Source: Bog-756 sp963725395 (GTDB lineage: Bacteria; Actinomycetota; Acidimicrobiia; Acidimicrobiales; RAAP-2). Taken from it: a stretch of DNA of 64,000 nucleotides. The stretch spans positions 248,001 to 312,000 of the forward strand of contig CAVRYH010000013.1 in NCBI GenBank assembly GCA_963725395.1, in the 5' to 3' direction. Each line of letters starts with the position of its first letter. Positions within the stretch are counted from its first letter, which is position 1. Made by a program: the position numbers and the translations under genes. Positions 32,677 through 42,007 of this stretch are shown here, piece by piece. Below the pieces are notes generated by a model that ran no database searches, was not told the origin of the DNA, and saw only the letters and a program-made list of their open reading frames with translations.

Positions 32677-32897
32677 GGCGTCGCGAAGCCCGGACCGAAG
32701 GTGGTCGGGGAGTCCCCGGACATCGGGTCCGGCGTCGAAAGGGCGTGACAGCAAGTACCACCCAGTGCAGCAGGCAGCACCGCAGTTCACTACAGCAGAG
32801 CAGGACCACCATCCACGAGGAATGACGACAGGCAACCGCCTGCGTCGTGGCGGGCCCGAGGGGGTACCGTCCGAGATCAGGGAGCATTACCCCAGCC

Positions 32898-34085
<1,188 letters not shown>

Positions 34086-34123
34086 TCGACCGGTGACCCC
34101 CCCCAGGAGAGGACCCCTTACCC

Positions 34124-34453
34124 ATGGCCGCTGAAGGCCCACGCCAGAAGATCCGGATCCGGCTGAAGGCCTACGACCACGAGATCCTCGACCAGTCCAC
34201 CGAGAAGATCGTCCAGACGGTCCTGCGCACGCAGGCCAAGGTGCTGGGTCCGGTGCCGCTCCCCACGGAGAAGCACCGGTACACGGTGATCCGGTCGCCG
34301 CACAAGTACAAGGACAGCCGCGAGCACTTCGAGATGCGGGTCCACAAGCGCCTCGTGGACATCGTCGAGCACACCCCGAAGACGGTCGACTCGCTCCAGC
34401 GGCTCGACCTCCCGGCCGGGGTGGACATCGAGATCAAGATCCAGACCGTCTGA
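34124..34453 (+). CDS. rpsJ: 30S ribosomal protein S10
   Basis: S10 is part of the small-subunit head and is also NusE, the NusG/NusB partner in antitermination. The 109-residue product has QKIRIRLKAYDHEILDQS and the loop segment IRSPHKYKDSREHFE, with a slight N-terminal extension. It follows tuf by 38 bases after a GGAGAGG site. It is separated from rplC by an unusual gap of 313 bases. Confidence 0.97.
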   Translation: MAAEGPRQKIRIRLKAYDHEILDQSTEKIVQTVLRTQAKVLGPVPLPTEKHRYTVIRSPHKYKDSREHFEMRVHKRLVDIVEHTPKTVDSLQRLDLPAGVDIEIKIQTV

Positions 34454-34480
34454 TCCGGCCCCGACGGATGGCCGACCCCG

Positions 34481-34509
34481 TTGAAAGGCCGGTCCGGATG
34501 GTATAGGGT
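34481..34509 (+). promoter_or_regulatory. Sigma-A promoter upstream of rplC
   Basis: TTGAAA (34481-34486) and TAGGGT (34504-34509) are 17 bases apart. An overlapping TATAGG (34502-34507) gives a 15-base spacing. About 250 bases of leader would precede rplC. Confidence 0.6.
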
Positions 34510-34604
34510 CTTCAGTCGGCCCGGATCCGGGCCACACCATGTGAGTAGGACGTGTTCGAGCGCCCGCCGCAGGAAGGCGGGGACCTCGGGCCGAACCAGG
34601 CGAG

Positions 34605-34635
34605 CGCTCCGCTCGGGATTCTTCCGAGCGGAGCG
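34605..34635 (+). other. Perfect 12-base-pair hairpin in the rplC leader
   Basis: CGCTCCGCTCGG (34605-34616), loop GATTCTT, then CCGAGCGGAGCG (34624-34635). The stem is fully complementary. No T tract follows directly, so an attenuator or protein-binding role is as likely as termination. Confidence 0.7.
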
Positions 34636-34766
34636 TCTGCGTGCGAGCCGTTGCGAGATGAAGCACCGGATTCGCCAGTTGAGTACGGGTGCGAACCAGC
34701 ACCGCAGGAATCGTTCGATGCCGGCCGGTGTCGAACAGAGCGAAGAATCGAGACGGAGAAGCTCCA

Positions 34767-35426
34767 GTGGCCACCAAGGCGATCGTGGGCGAAAAGGTCG
34801 GAATGACCCAGATCTGGGACGATCAGCACCGGGCGATACCGGTGACGATGCTGCGCGTGGCGCCGGTCCGGGTGGTGCAGGTCAAGACCCCCGAACACGA
34901 GGGGTACTCGGCGTTGCAGGTGACGTGGGGCCACCGCCGCTCCTCGACCCTGACCAAGCCGGAGCAGGGCCACTACGACAAGTCGGGGATCGACCCCGGA
35001 CGGCGTCTCGTCGAGCTCCGGGTCGACGACGTTTCCGACTACGAGGTCGGCCAGCAGCTGGCCGCGGACGTCCTGCAGGCGGGCGAGCTGGTCGATGCCA
35101 TCGGTGTGTCCAAGGGCAAGGGATTCGCCGGCGGGATGAAGCGCCACAACTTCAAGGGCCAGGGCGCCTCCCACGGCAACCACAAAAAGCACCGCTCCCC
35201 GGGGTCGATCGGTGCCTGTGCCACCCCGTCCCGGGTGTTCAAGGGAACCCGCATGGCCGGCCGCATGGGCGGCCAGCAGGTGACCACGCTCAATCTGGAG
35301 GTGGTCGAGGCCGACCCAGAGCGGGAGCTGATCCTGGTCAAAGGGGCCGTGCCCGGCCCGAGGGGCGGCATGGTCATCCTGCGGGACGCGGTCAAGACCC
35401 CGTTGGTGAAGGGGGGTAAGGCGTGA
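34767..35426 (+). CDS. rplC: 50S ribosomal protein L3
   Basis: L3 is an early assembly protein reaching into the peptidyl-transferase centre. The 219-residue product has MATKAIVGEKVGMTQIW, the loop SKGKGFAGGMKRHNFKG and GSIGACATPSRVFKG. The GTG at 34767 is the start that gives the family N-terminus and lies eight bases after GGAG. The stop overlaps the rplD ATG. Confidence 0.98.
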   Translation: MATKAIVGEKVGMTQIWDDQHRAIPVTMLRVAPVRVVQVKTPEHEGYSALQVTWGHRRSSTLTKPEQGHYDKSGIDPGRRLVELRVDDVSDYEVGQQLAADVLQAGELVDAIGVSKGKGFAGGMKRHNFKGQGASHGNHKKHRSPGSIGACATPSRVFKGTRMAGRMGGQQVTTLNLEVVEADPERELILVKGAVPGPRGGMVILRDAVKTPLVKGGKA

Positions 35427-36202
35427 TGAGCCCCGCCACCTCCCCGGCGGAGACCGTCGACCTGGCCACGGCCAGTCCCGCCGAGGTCCGCCGTCTGCTG
35501 CGGCCCGCCCTGCGGCGCGTCACGACCACCCGGCGGTCGGCCGACGGGTCCGCGCTCGGTGAGGTGGAGCTCGAGCCGTCGATCTTCGGCATCGAACCCA
35601 ATGTGGCCGTGCTCCACCAGGTGGTGACCGCCCAACTGGCCGCCGCCCGCTCCGGCACCCAGTCGACGAAGACGAGGTCCGAGGTCCGGGGCGGAGGGGC
35701 CAAGCCGTTCCGCCAGAAGGGCACCGGACGGGCCCGCCAGGGCTCGACCCGCTCGCCGCAGTGGGTCGGCGGAGGTGTGGCTCTCGGGCCCAAGCCCCGC
35801 TCGTACGCCCAGAAGACCCCGAAGAAGATGATCCAGCTGGCGCTGCGCTCGGCCCTGTCGGACCGGGCCTCACAGGGTCGGGTGGCCGTGATCGACCGGT
35901 GGACCTTCGAAGTCCCGTCGACCAAGGCGGCCCTGGCCGCCCTCGGCACCCTCGGGCTCTCGGGCCGGGTCCTCGTGGTGCTGGGCGACGAGGACGGATA
36001 CGCCGACCGCTCCTTCGGGAACCTCCCCGAGATCCAGACCATCGTGGCCGGCGAGCTCAACGCCTACGACATCCTGGTCAACGACTGGGTGGTGTTCACG
36101 GACGACACGCTGCCGGGCGCCAGCGTGGCCCCCGCAGCCGATGCCGGCGCCGCGGAGGTTGCCGGCCCCGCAGCCGACGAGGACGAAGGAGCCGGGTCAT
36201 GA
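35426..36202 (+). CDS. rplD: 50S ribosomal protein L4
   Basis: L4 reaches into the exit tunnel and, in E. coli, represses its own S10 operon. The 258-residue product has the conserved tunnel loop with RGGGAKPFRQKGTGRARQGS and GPKPRSYAQKTPKKM. It carries an N-terminal extension of about 40 residues and a short acidic Ala-rich tail, making it longer than the usual 205-220. The ATG overlaps the rplC stop (TGATG). Confidence 0.97.
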   Translation: MSPATSPAETVDLATASPAEVRRLLRPALRRVTTTRRSADGSALGEVELEPSIFGIEPNVAVLHQVVTAQLAAARSGTQSTKTRSEVRGGGAKPFRQKGTGRARQGSTRSPQWVGGGVALGPKPRSYAQKTPKKMIQLALRSALSDRASQGRVAVIDRWTFEVPSTKAALAALGTLGLSGRVLVVLGDEDGYADRSFGNLPEIQTIVAGELNAYDILVNDWVVFTDDTLPGASVAPAADAGAAEVAGPAADEDEGAGS

Positions 36203-36489
36203 GGGATCCCCACAACGTGCTGATCCGCCCGGTGGTGTCGGAGAAGTCCTATTCGCTGATGGACAACAACGTCTACGTGTTCGTGGTCGACCCGTCGGCG
36301 ACGAAGATCGACGTGCGCCATGCCGTCGAGCAGGCGTTCAACGTCCGGGTGGACAGCGTCAACACGCTCAACCGGAAGGGCAAGACCAAGCGCAACCGCA
36401 AGAACAACTCGCTCGGCCACCGTCCCGACACCAAGCGGGCCATCGTCACCCTCCACGAGGGCGACTCGATCGACCTCTTCGAGAACTAG
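36199..36489 (+). CDS. rplW: 50S ribosomal protein L23
   Basis: L23 sits at the tunnel exit and is the docking point for trigger factor and SRP. The 96-residue protein has LIRPVVSEKSYSL, the conserved YVFVVDPSATKIDVRHAVE and NRKGKTKR. The ATG overlaps the rplD stop (ATGA), showing translational coupling. Length is normal. Confidence 0.97.
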   Translation: MRDPHNVLIRPVVSEKSYSLMDNNVYVFVVDPSATKIDVRHAVEQAFNVRVDSVNTLNRKGKTKRNRKNNSLGHRPDTKRAIVTLHEGDSIDLFEN

Positions 36490-36499
36490 GGACCAGACC

Positions 36500-37336
36500 A
36501 TGCCACTCCGCTCACGCAAGCCCACCAGTGCCGGCCGGCGCTTCCAGACCGTCTCGGACTTCGCCGAGATCACCACCGACCGGCCGGAGAAGTCCCTGTT
36601 GGCGCCCAAGCCCTCGACGGGGGGTCGCAACAGCTACGGTCGCAAGACCTCCCGCCACCGCGGGGGCGGGCACAAACAGCAGTACCGGGTCGTCGACTTC
36701 AAGCGGGACAAGGACGGCGTGCCGGCCAAGGTGGCCTCCATCGAGTACGACCCCAATCGCAACGCCCGTATCGCCCTCCTGCACTACCTCGACGGCGAGA
36801 AGCGCTACATCCTCGCCCCGTCCCAGGTGCAGGTGGGGGACCGGCTCCAATCCGGTCAGGGCTCGGAGATCCGGCCCGGCAACGCGCTGCCGCTCCGCTT
36901 CATCCCGGTAGGATCGGTGATCCACAACGTCGAGCTGCGGCCCGGCGGTGGCGGCAAGTTGGCCCGTGGCGCCGGCATGAGCGTGCAGCTCGTGGCCAAA
37001 GAAGGCGCCTTCGCCACCCTGCGGCTCCCCTCGACGGAGATGCGCCGGGTGCCCATCGACTGCCGGGGCACCCTCGGGACGGTGGGCAACTCCGAGGCCG
37101 AGCTGATCAAGATCGGCAAGGCCGGCCGGAACCGGTGGAAGGGCAAGCGCCCCCAGACCAGGGGCGTGGCCATGAACCCGGTCGACCACCCGCTGGGCGG
37201 CGGGGAGGGCAAGTCCTCCGGTGGCCGCCACCCGGTCTCGCCGTGGGGCCAGCCCGAGGGCCGTACCCGGGCCCGGAACAAGGACTCCGACAAGATGATC
37301 GTCCGCAGGCGCCGCACACGCGGTGCCCGGCGGTAG
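36500..37336 (+). CDS. rplB: 50S ribosomal protein L2
   Basis: L2 is needed for subunit joining and peptidyl-transferase activity. The 278-residue product has the RNA-binding core with KTSRHRGGGHKQQYRVVDF and the C-terminal GVAMNPVDHPLGGGEG, which includes the His critical for activity. The ATG follows the rplW stop by ten bases. It is typical in every respect. Confidence 0.98.
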   Translation: MPLRSRKPTSAGRRFQTVSDFAEITTDRPEKSLLAPKPSTGGRNSYGRKTSRHRGGGHKQQYRVVDFKRDKDGVPAKVASIEYDPNRNARIALLHYLDGEKRYILAPSQVQVGDRLQSGQGSEIRPGNALPLRFIPVGSVIHNVELRPGGGGKLARGAGMSVQLVAKEGAFATLRLPSTEMRRVPIDCRGTLGTVGNSEAELIKIGKAGRNRWKGKRPQTRGVAMNPVDHPLGGGEGKSSGGRHPVSPWGQPEGRTRARNKDSDKMIVRRRRTRGARR

Positions 37337-37357
37337 GAAGACAGAGGGAACACCAGC

Positions 37358-37636
37358 ATGCCTCGCAGCCTGAAGAAAGGTCCGTTCGTCGACGACCACC
37401 TCCTGAAGAAGGTGGACGTCCTCAACGCGGCCGGGGACAAGAAGGTCATCAAGACGTGGTCCCGGCGCTCCACGATCATCCCGGACATGGTGGGCCACAC
37501 CATCGCCGTCCACGACGGGCGCAAGCACATCCCGGTCTACGTGACCGAATCGATGGTCGGTCACAAGCTCGGCGAGTTCGCCCCCACCCGGACGTTCAAG
37601 TTCCATGCCGGCCAAGAGCGGGCGGGGAGGCGCTGA
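37358..37636 (+). CDS. rpsS: 30S ribosomal protein S19
   Basis: S19 binds 16S rRNA in the head together with S13. The 92-residue protein starts MPRSLKKGPFVDDHLLKKV and has the conserved GRKHIPVYVTESMVGHKLGEF and PTRTFKFH. The stop is one base from the rplV GTG. Length is normal. Confidence 0.98.
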   Translation: MPRSLKKGPFVDDHLLKKVDVLNAAGDKKVIKTWSRRSTIIPDMVGHTIAVHDGRKHIPVYVTESMVGHKLGEFAPTRTFKFHAGQERAGRR

Positions 37637-37637
37637 C

Positions 37638-38378
37638 GTGCCCGGCGTGAAGACCAACGAGCGCGAGGGGACCAGGGCGGTCCTCCGCCACAGCCGGGTG
37701 TCCCCTTCCAAGGTCCGCCAGGTGCTGAACCTGATCCGTGGCCAGGACGTCGACCGGGCCGCCGAGATCCTGTCCCTCGGCGACCGCGAAGCCGCCGTGA
37801 CCGTCGGCAAGGTCCTGGCATCAGCGGTGGCCAACGCCGTCCACAACGACGGTCTCGATGCCGAGGAGCTCTACGTGTCGGCCTGCTACGCCGACGAGGG
37901 CAGCACCCTCAAGCGGTGGCGTCCACGGGCCCGGGGCCGTGCGACCAGGATCCGCAAGCGGACCTCGCACATCACCATCATCGTGAGCCGGCTGCCCGAG
38001 GACCGCATCGCCCGGCGCCGGGCCAAGCAGGCGGCCAACCAGTCACAGCGCTCCCGACGGGTGGCCGGCTCCCGCCGGCGCCAGCGGACCGAGGCAGCCG
38101 CCGACCAGTCGCCGCGGACCGACACGGGCAGCGGGGCCGAAGCCCAAGCCGACACCGGGGCCGAGGCGTGGCCGGAGGACGCGGTCACTGCCGACGACGT
38201 CGTGACCGAGACCGAGGCCGGCCCGCTCGAGGAGTCGGATCTCGAGTCCGGCGGGGTCGAGGACGAGGCCGACGACGGAGAGGTCGTCGACGAGGCCGAC
38301 GACTCGAACGAGGACGACGACACCGAAACGGACGACACGGACGCAGACGGCGGTTCCGCCGAAGAGAAGGGCAAGTAG
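37638..38378 (+). CDS. rplV: 50S ribosomal protein L22 with a long acidic C-terminal extension
   Basis: L22 lines the exit tunnel with a beta-hairpin. Residues 1-120 are the normal domain (TRAVLRHSRVSPSKVRQVL, then the hairpin LKRWRPRARGRATRIRKRTS). Residues 121-152 are highly basic, and about 160-246 form an Asp/Glu-rich, low-complexity tail ending in AEEKGK. The 246-residue protein is about twice the usual 110-125. The GTG at 37638 immediately follows the rpsS stop and rpsC starts directly after the rplV stop, so the tail is in frame within an intact operon. Confidence 0.96.
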   Translation: MPGVKTNEREGTRAVLRHSRVSPSKVRQVLNLIRGQDVDRAAEILSLGDREAAVTVGKVLASAVANAVHNDGLDAEELYVSACYADEGSTLKRWRPRARGRATRIRKRTSHITIIVSRLPEDRIARRRAKQAANQSQRSRRVAGSRRRQRTEAAADQSPRTDTGSGAEAQADTGAEAWPEDAVTADDVVTETEAGPLEESDLESGGVEDEADDGEVVDEADDSNEDDDTETDDTDADGGSAEEKGK

Positions 38379-39347
38379 ATGGGCCAGAAGGTCAACCCGT
38401 ACGGGTTTCGACTCGGCGTCACCACCGATTGGAAGTCGCGCTGGTTCGAAGAGCGTAACTACCAGAATTGCGTGATCGAGGATTGGGAGATCCGCGACTA
38501 CCTCATGTCCCAGCTCGAGTCCGCCGCGGTCAGCCGCATCGAGATCGAGCGCACGCGCGACCGGCTGCGGGTGGACATCCACACCGCCCGGCCGGGCATC
38601 GTGATCGGGCGGCGTGGCGCCGAGGCCGACCGCCTGAAGAAGAAGATCGAGGAGATCACCGGCCTCAACAACCGGATCCAGCTCAACATCCAAGAGATCA
38701 AGCAGCCCGAGCTCGACGCCGCGCTGATCGCCCAGGGGATCTGCGACCAGCTGGCCCGCCGGGTCGCCTTCCGCCGCGCCATGAAACGCTCGATCCAGAC
38801 CGTGCAGAAGGCGGGCGCCCTGGGCGTCCGTGTCCAGTGCTCGGGTCGCCTGGGAGGCTCGGAGATGTCGCGCAAGGAGTCCTACCGCGAGGGTCGGGTT
38901 CCCCTGCACACGCTGCGGGCCGACATCGACTACGGCTTCCGCGAGGCCAAGACCACCTTCGGTCGGATCGGCGTGAAGGTGTGGATCTACAAGGGTGACA
39001 TCCTCCCCTACAAGATCTCCACCGAGGACAAGATCACCCGAGAGGCGGCCATGGCCGTCGGCGAGACCTCGGGACAGGGTGGCGAGGCCCCCCGCCGGCT
39101 GATCACCGCCGGTGGCGGTCGGCGCCGGGCCGAGCAGGGCGCACCGGGCAGCGTGGTGACCGTCGATTCCGATGCCGAGGGCGACACGGACGTCCCCGAG
39201 GGCCTGGCCGACCGTTCGGCGGCCGACATCGCCGCGCCCCCCGCGGTCCCCGACGAGCTCGAGCGCATCCTGAGCGAGGACGAGGAGATCGAGCGGCGCA
39301 CCCGTGAGCACCACGAGACGCCCCACTTCCGCAAGGAGGTGGACTGA
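38379..39347 (+). CDS. rpsC: 30S ribosomal protein S3 with C-terminal extension
   Basis: S3 forms the mRNA entry tunnel and has helicase activity with S4 and S5. The 322-residue product has the KH-domain GIVIGRRGAEADRLKK and the C-terminal domain with RLGGSEMSRKESYREGRVPL and GRIGVKVWIYKGD. About 100 residues follow, rich in Glu, Asp and Arg, against a usual length of 210-275. The ATG directly follows the rplV stop. Confidence 0.97.
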   Translation: MGQKVNPYGFRLGVTTDWKSRWFEERNYQNCVIEDWEIRDYLMSQLESAAVSRIEIERTRDRLRVDIHTARPGIVIGRRGAEADRLKKKIEEITGLNNRIQLNIQEIKQPELDAALIAQGICDQLARRVAFRRAMKRSIQTVQKAGALGVRVQCSGRLGGSEMSRKESYREGRVPLHTLRADIDYGFREAKTTFGRIGVKVWIYKGDILPYKISTEDKITREAAMAVGETSGQGGEAPRRLITAGGGRRRAEQGAPGSVVTVDSDAEGDTDVPEGLADRSAADIAAPPAVPDELERILSEDEEIERRTREHHETPHFRKEVD

Positions 39348-39348
39348 C

Positions 39349-39786
39349 GTGTTGATGCCCCGGAAGGTCAAGCACCGCAAGCAGCAGCGCGGTCGGATGA
39401 GTGGGAAGGCCAAGGGCGGAAGCGAGGTCACCTTCGGCGACTTCGGGATCCAGGCCATGGAGCCGGCCTGGTTGACCGCCCGTCAGATCGAGGCCGCCCG
39501 CATCGCCATGACCCGTCACGTGAAGCGTGGCGGCAAGGTGTGGATCCGGGTGTTTCCCGACCGTCCGGTCACCCAGAAGCCGGCCGAGACCCGCATGGGC
39601 TCGGGCAAGGGCAACCCCGAGCACTGGGTGGCTGTGGTCAAGCCCGGCCGCATCCTGTTCGAACTGGCCGGCGTCGAGCCCCAGCTCGCCCGTGAGGCGA
39701 TGGAACGGGCCATCCAGAAGCTGCCGTTCAAGGCCCGCTTCGTCATCCGCCCCGGAACGCACGGCACGCCGGAGGTGCAGGTCTGA
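39349..39786 (+). CDS. rplP: 50S ribosomal protein L16
   Basis: L16 helps position the A-site tRNA in the large subunit. The 145-residue product begins MLMPRKVKHRKQQRG, so the GTG at 39349 is chosen over the ATG at 39355 because the family starts with this hydrophobic second residue. RHVKRGGKVWIRVFPDRPVT, the RMGSGKG loop and the AREAMERAIQKLP helix are present. It begins one base after the rpsC stop and its stop overlaps the rpmC start by one base. Confidence 0.97.
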   Translation: MLMPRKVKHRKQQRGRMSGKAKGGSEVTFGDFGIQAMEPAWLTARQIEAARIAMTRHVKRGGKVWIRVFPDRPVTQKPAETRMGSGKGNPEHWVAVVKPGRILFELAGVEPQLAREAMERAIQKLPFKARFVIRPGTHGTPEVQV

Positions 39787-40271
39787 TGGCCACCGCCGCC
39801 GACATCGCCCAGTACGACACCGAGGAGCTGGAACGCCAGCTGAGCGAGACCCGCCGCGAACTCTTCAACCTGCGGTTCCAGTTGGCCACCGGCCAGCTCG
39901 ACAACTTCTCGCGCATCAGCCACGTGCGTAAGGACGTGGCGCGCATGCTGACCGAGCTGCGCAACCGCGAGATCGCCGAGGCCGAGGGCATGGCCCTCGA
40001 CGACCTTCCCGCCCACCAGGCCGCCGCCCGCCGCCGCACCGCCGACGAGGCGCTCGGGCGCAGCAAGACCACGGCCGCCGAGCGCAGGGCCGCGGCCCGG
40101 GCGCAGGAGGAACCAGAAGACGAGTCCGTGGATCACGACCACGACGTCGAGGACGGCGTGGACGAGACCGAGTTGGCCGAAGAGGTGGCCGACGACGACG
40201 GCATGGCCCTGGCCGACGACGCTCCGGTCGACGGCGCCGAGGACACGGACGACGCAGAGGAGAAGAGCTGA
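39786..40271 (+). CDS. rpmC: 50S ribosomal protein L29 with a long acidic tail
   Basis: L29 lies beside L23 at the tunnel exit. Residues 8-68 are the normal two-helix domain (LERQLSETRRELFNLRFQLA, ISHVRKDVARMLTELRNREI). An Ala/Arg-rich linker (69-107) and an Asp/Glu-rich tail (108-161) follow, so the protein is 161 residues instead of 60-80. The ATG overlaps the rplP stop and the stop overlaps the rpsQ ATG, so the tail cannot be a run-on into another gene. Confidence 0.95.
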   Translation: MATAADIAQYDTEELERQLSETRRELFNLRFQLATGQLDNFSRISHVRKDVARMLTELRNREIAEAEGMALDDLPAHQAAARRRTADEALGRSKTTAAERRAAARAQEEPEDESVDHDHDVEDGVDETELAEEVADDDGMALADDAPVDGAEDTDDAEEKS

Positions 40272-40555
40272 TGGCTGACGACACCACAGGCACGGCCGAG
40301 GCGCGGGTCAACCGCCGCAAGGTTCGCGAGGGCCTGGTCGTGTCCGACTCGATGGACGCCACCGTCGTGGTGGCGGTGGTGGAGCGGGTACGCCACCCGC
40401 GCTACGGAAAGACCGTGCAGCGGACCAAGCGACTCTACGTGCACGACGGCGACAATGCCGCCAAGGTGGGGGACCGGGTGCGGGTCGTCGAGACGCGGCC
40501 GCTCTCCAAGCTGAAGCGTTGGCGGCTCTCCGAGGTCCTGGAGCGTGCCCGATGA
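40271..40555 (+). CDS. rpsQ: 30S ribosomal protein S17
   Basis: S17 is a primary 16S rRNA-binding protein with an OB fold. The 94-residue product has NRRKVREGLVVSDSMDATVV, RHPRYGKTVQRTKRLYVHD and the end VRVVETRPLSKLKRWRL, with a short extra N-terminus. Start and stop overlap rpmC and rplN respectively. Confidence 0.97.
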   Translation: MADDTTGTAEARVNRRKVREGLVVSDSMDATVVVAVVERVRHPRYGKTVQRTKRLYVHDGDNAAKVGDRVRVVETRPLSKLKRWRLSEVLERAR

Positions 40556-40920
40556 TCCAACAGGAATCGCGGCTCAGGGTGGCCGACAACTCCGGGGCCA
40601 AAGAGGTGCTGTGCATCAAGGTGCTCGGCGGCTCCCGGCGCCGCTACGCCTCGATCGGCGACGTCTTCGTGGCCACCGTGAAGGATGCCATCCCGGGGGC
40701 GGCGGTCAAGAAAGGCGACGTGGTCAAGTGCGTCGTCGTCCGAACGAAGAAGGAGAAGCGCCGTCCCGACGGGAGCTACATCCGCTTCGACGAGAATGCC
40801 GCCGTGCTCATCAACGACCAGCAGCAACCACGTGGGACCCGCATCTTCGGGCCGGTAGGCCGGGAGCTCCGCGACAAGCGGTTCATGCGGATCGTCTCAC
40901 TGGCACCGGAGGTGTTGTAG
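40552..40920 (+). CDS. rplN: 50S ribosomal protein L14
   Basis: L14 lies at the subunit interface and contacts the silencing factor RsfS. The 122-residue protein starts MIQQESRLRVADNSGAKEVL and ends with the family RIFGPVGRELRDKRFMRIVS and LAPEVL. The ATG at 40552 overlaps the rpsQ stop (ATGA). rplX begins right after the stop. Confidence 0.98.
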   Translation: MIQQESRLRVADNSGAKEVLCIKVLGGSRRRYASIGDVFVATVKDAIPGAAVKKGDVVKCVVVRTKKEKRRPDGSYIRFDENAAVLINDQQQPRGTRIFGPVGRELRDKRFMRIVSLAPEVL

Positions 40921-41226
40921 ATGCGAATTCGAAAAGGCGACAAGGTCCAGGTGCTGAGCGGCAAGGACCGCGGCAAGCAGGCCAACGTGGTCCGGGCGTT
41001 CCCCGCCGAGGGACGGGTCATCGTCGAAGGCGTGCACGTGGCCAAGCGCCACGCCAAGCCCACGCGGGCCACCATGCAGGGTGGGGTGATCGACAAGTTC
41101 ATGCCGGTCTCGGCGTCGTCGGTGGCCATCGTGTGCAACGAGTGTGGCCCGACCCGCATCGGCATGCGCATCGACGAGACGGGGCGCAAGCTCCGGGTCT
41201 GCCGGAAGTGTGGAGCGGACCTGTGA
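40921..41226 (+). CDS. rplX: 50S ribosomal protein L24
   Basis: L24 initiates large-subunit assembly and lies near the tunnel exit. The 101-residue product has the KOW motif IRKGDKVQVLSGKDRGKQ, the GVHVAKRHAKPT segment and a C-terminal knuckle with CNECGPTRIG and CRKCGADL. These two CxxC pairs suggest a zinc site, which is common in actinobacterial L24. It directly follows rplN. Confidence 0.97.
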   Translation: MRIRKGDKVQVLSGKDRGKQANVVRAFPAEGRVIVEGVHVAKRHAKPTRATMQGGVIDKFMPVSASSVAIVCNECGPTRIGMRIDETGRKLRVCRKCGADL

Positions 41227-41801
41227 TGGCTGCATCCACGGCAACCGCGGTTCGGCCCCGCCTGAAGCAGCGCTACGACGCCACGGTGAGGGCGGAGCTG
41301 AAAGAGACGCTGGGCCTCGACAACATCATGGAGGTCCCGCGGCTCTCGAAGATCGTCATCAACATGGGCGTCGGCCGGGCCACCCAACAGAAGTCCCTCA
41401 TCGAGGGGGCCACGCGCGACCTCGAGATCATCGCCGGGCAGAAGCCCGTGGTGACGCGGGCCAAGAAGTCCATCGCCTCGTTCAAGCTGCGCGAGGGCCA
41501 GGAGATCGGGGCCAAGGTGACCCTCCGCGGCGACCGGGCCTGGGAGTTCCTCGACCGGCTGCTGTCGATGGCCATCCCCCGCATCCGTGATTTCCGGGGC
41601 CTCTCGCCCCGGTCGTTCGACGGACATGGCAATTACACCTTCGGGGTGACCGAGCAGCTGATCTTCCCCGAAATCGACTACGACCGCATCGACACAACAC
41701 GGGGCATGGACATCACCATCGCCACCACCGCACGTACCGACGAAGAGGGCCGGGCGCTCCTGGCCGCCTTCGGCTTTCCGTTCCGACAGGAGAACCAATA
41801 A
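41226..41801 (+). CDS. rplE: 50S ribosomal protein L5
   Basis: L5 binds 5S rRNA in the central protuberance. The 191-residue product has VPRLSKIVINMGVGRA, QKPVVTRAKKSIASFKLREG and GNYTFGVTEQLIFPEIDYD. The ATG at 41226 overlaps the rplX stop and is followed by a short N-terminal extension. The remaining length is normal. Confidence 0.97.
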   Translation: MAASTATAVRPRLKQRYDATVRAELKETLGLDNIMEVPRLSKIVINMGVGRATQQKSLIEGATRDLEIIAGQKPVVTRAKKSIASFKLREGQEIGAKVTLRGDRAWEFLDRLLSMAIPRIRDFRGLSPRSFDGHGNYTFGVTEQLIFPEIDYDRIDTTRGMDITIATTARTDEEGRALLAAFGFPFRQENQ

Positions 41802-41805
41802 CCCC

Positions 41806-41991
41806 ATGGCGAAGAAGGCATTGATCGAAAAGCAGCAGCGCACCCCCAAGTTCAAGGTGCGCGGGTACACGCGGTGCCGCCGGTGTGGGCGACCCAAGTC
41901 GGTGTACCGCAAGTTCGGCCTGTGCCGGATCTGCCTGCGGGTGATGGTCCATGCCGGCGAGATCCCCGGCGTGACGAAGGCCAGTTGGTGA
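41806..41991 (+). CDS. rpsZ: 30S ribosomal protein S14 type Z
   Basis: This is the zinc-binding short form of S14. The 61-residue protein has Cys24 and Cys27 (CRRC) and Cys40 and Cys43 (CRIC), all four ligands intact, and ends RVMVHAGEIPGVTKASW. This form is standard in the spc operon of actinobacteria. It lies four bases after rplE. Confidence 0.97.
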   Translation: MAKKALIEKQQRTPKFKVRGYTRCRRCGRPKSVYRKFGLCRICLRVMVHAGEIPGVTKASW

Positions 41992-42007
41992 GAGGAGGCG
42001 ACGAACG

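Larger units (their letters stand above)
34454..34766. other. rpsJ-rplC intergenic leader region
   Basis: The 313-base gap contains no supported gene; the open frames in it are Arg/Ser-rich shadows. It holds a promoter (34481-34509), a long perfect hairpin (34605-34635) and the GGAGAAG ribosome-binding site of rplC. Its layout resembles the regulatory leader that in E. coli lies before rpsJ and binds L4. Confidence 0.65.
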
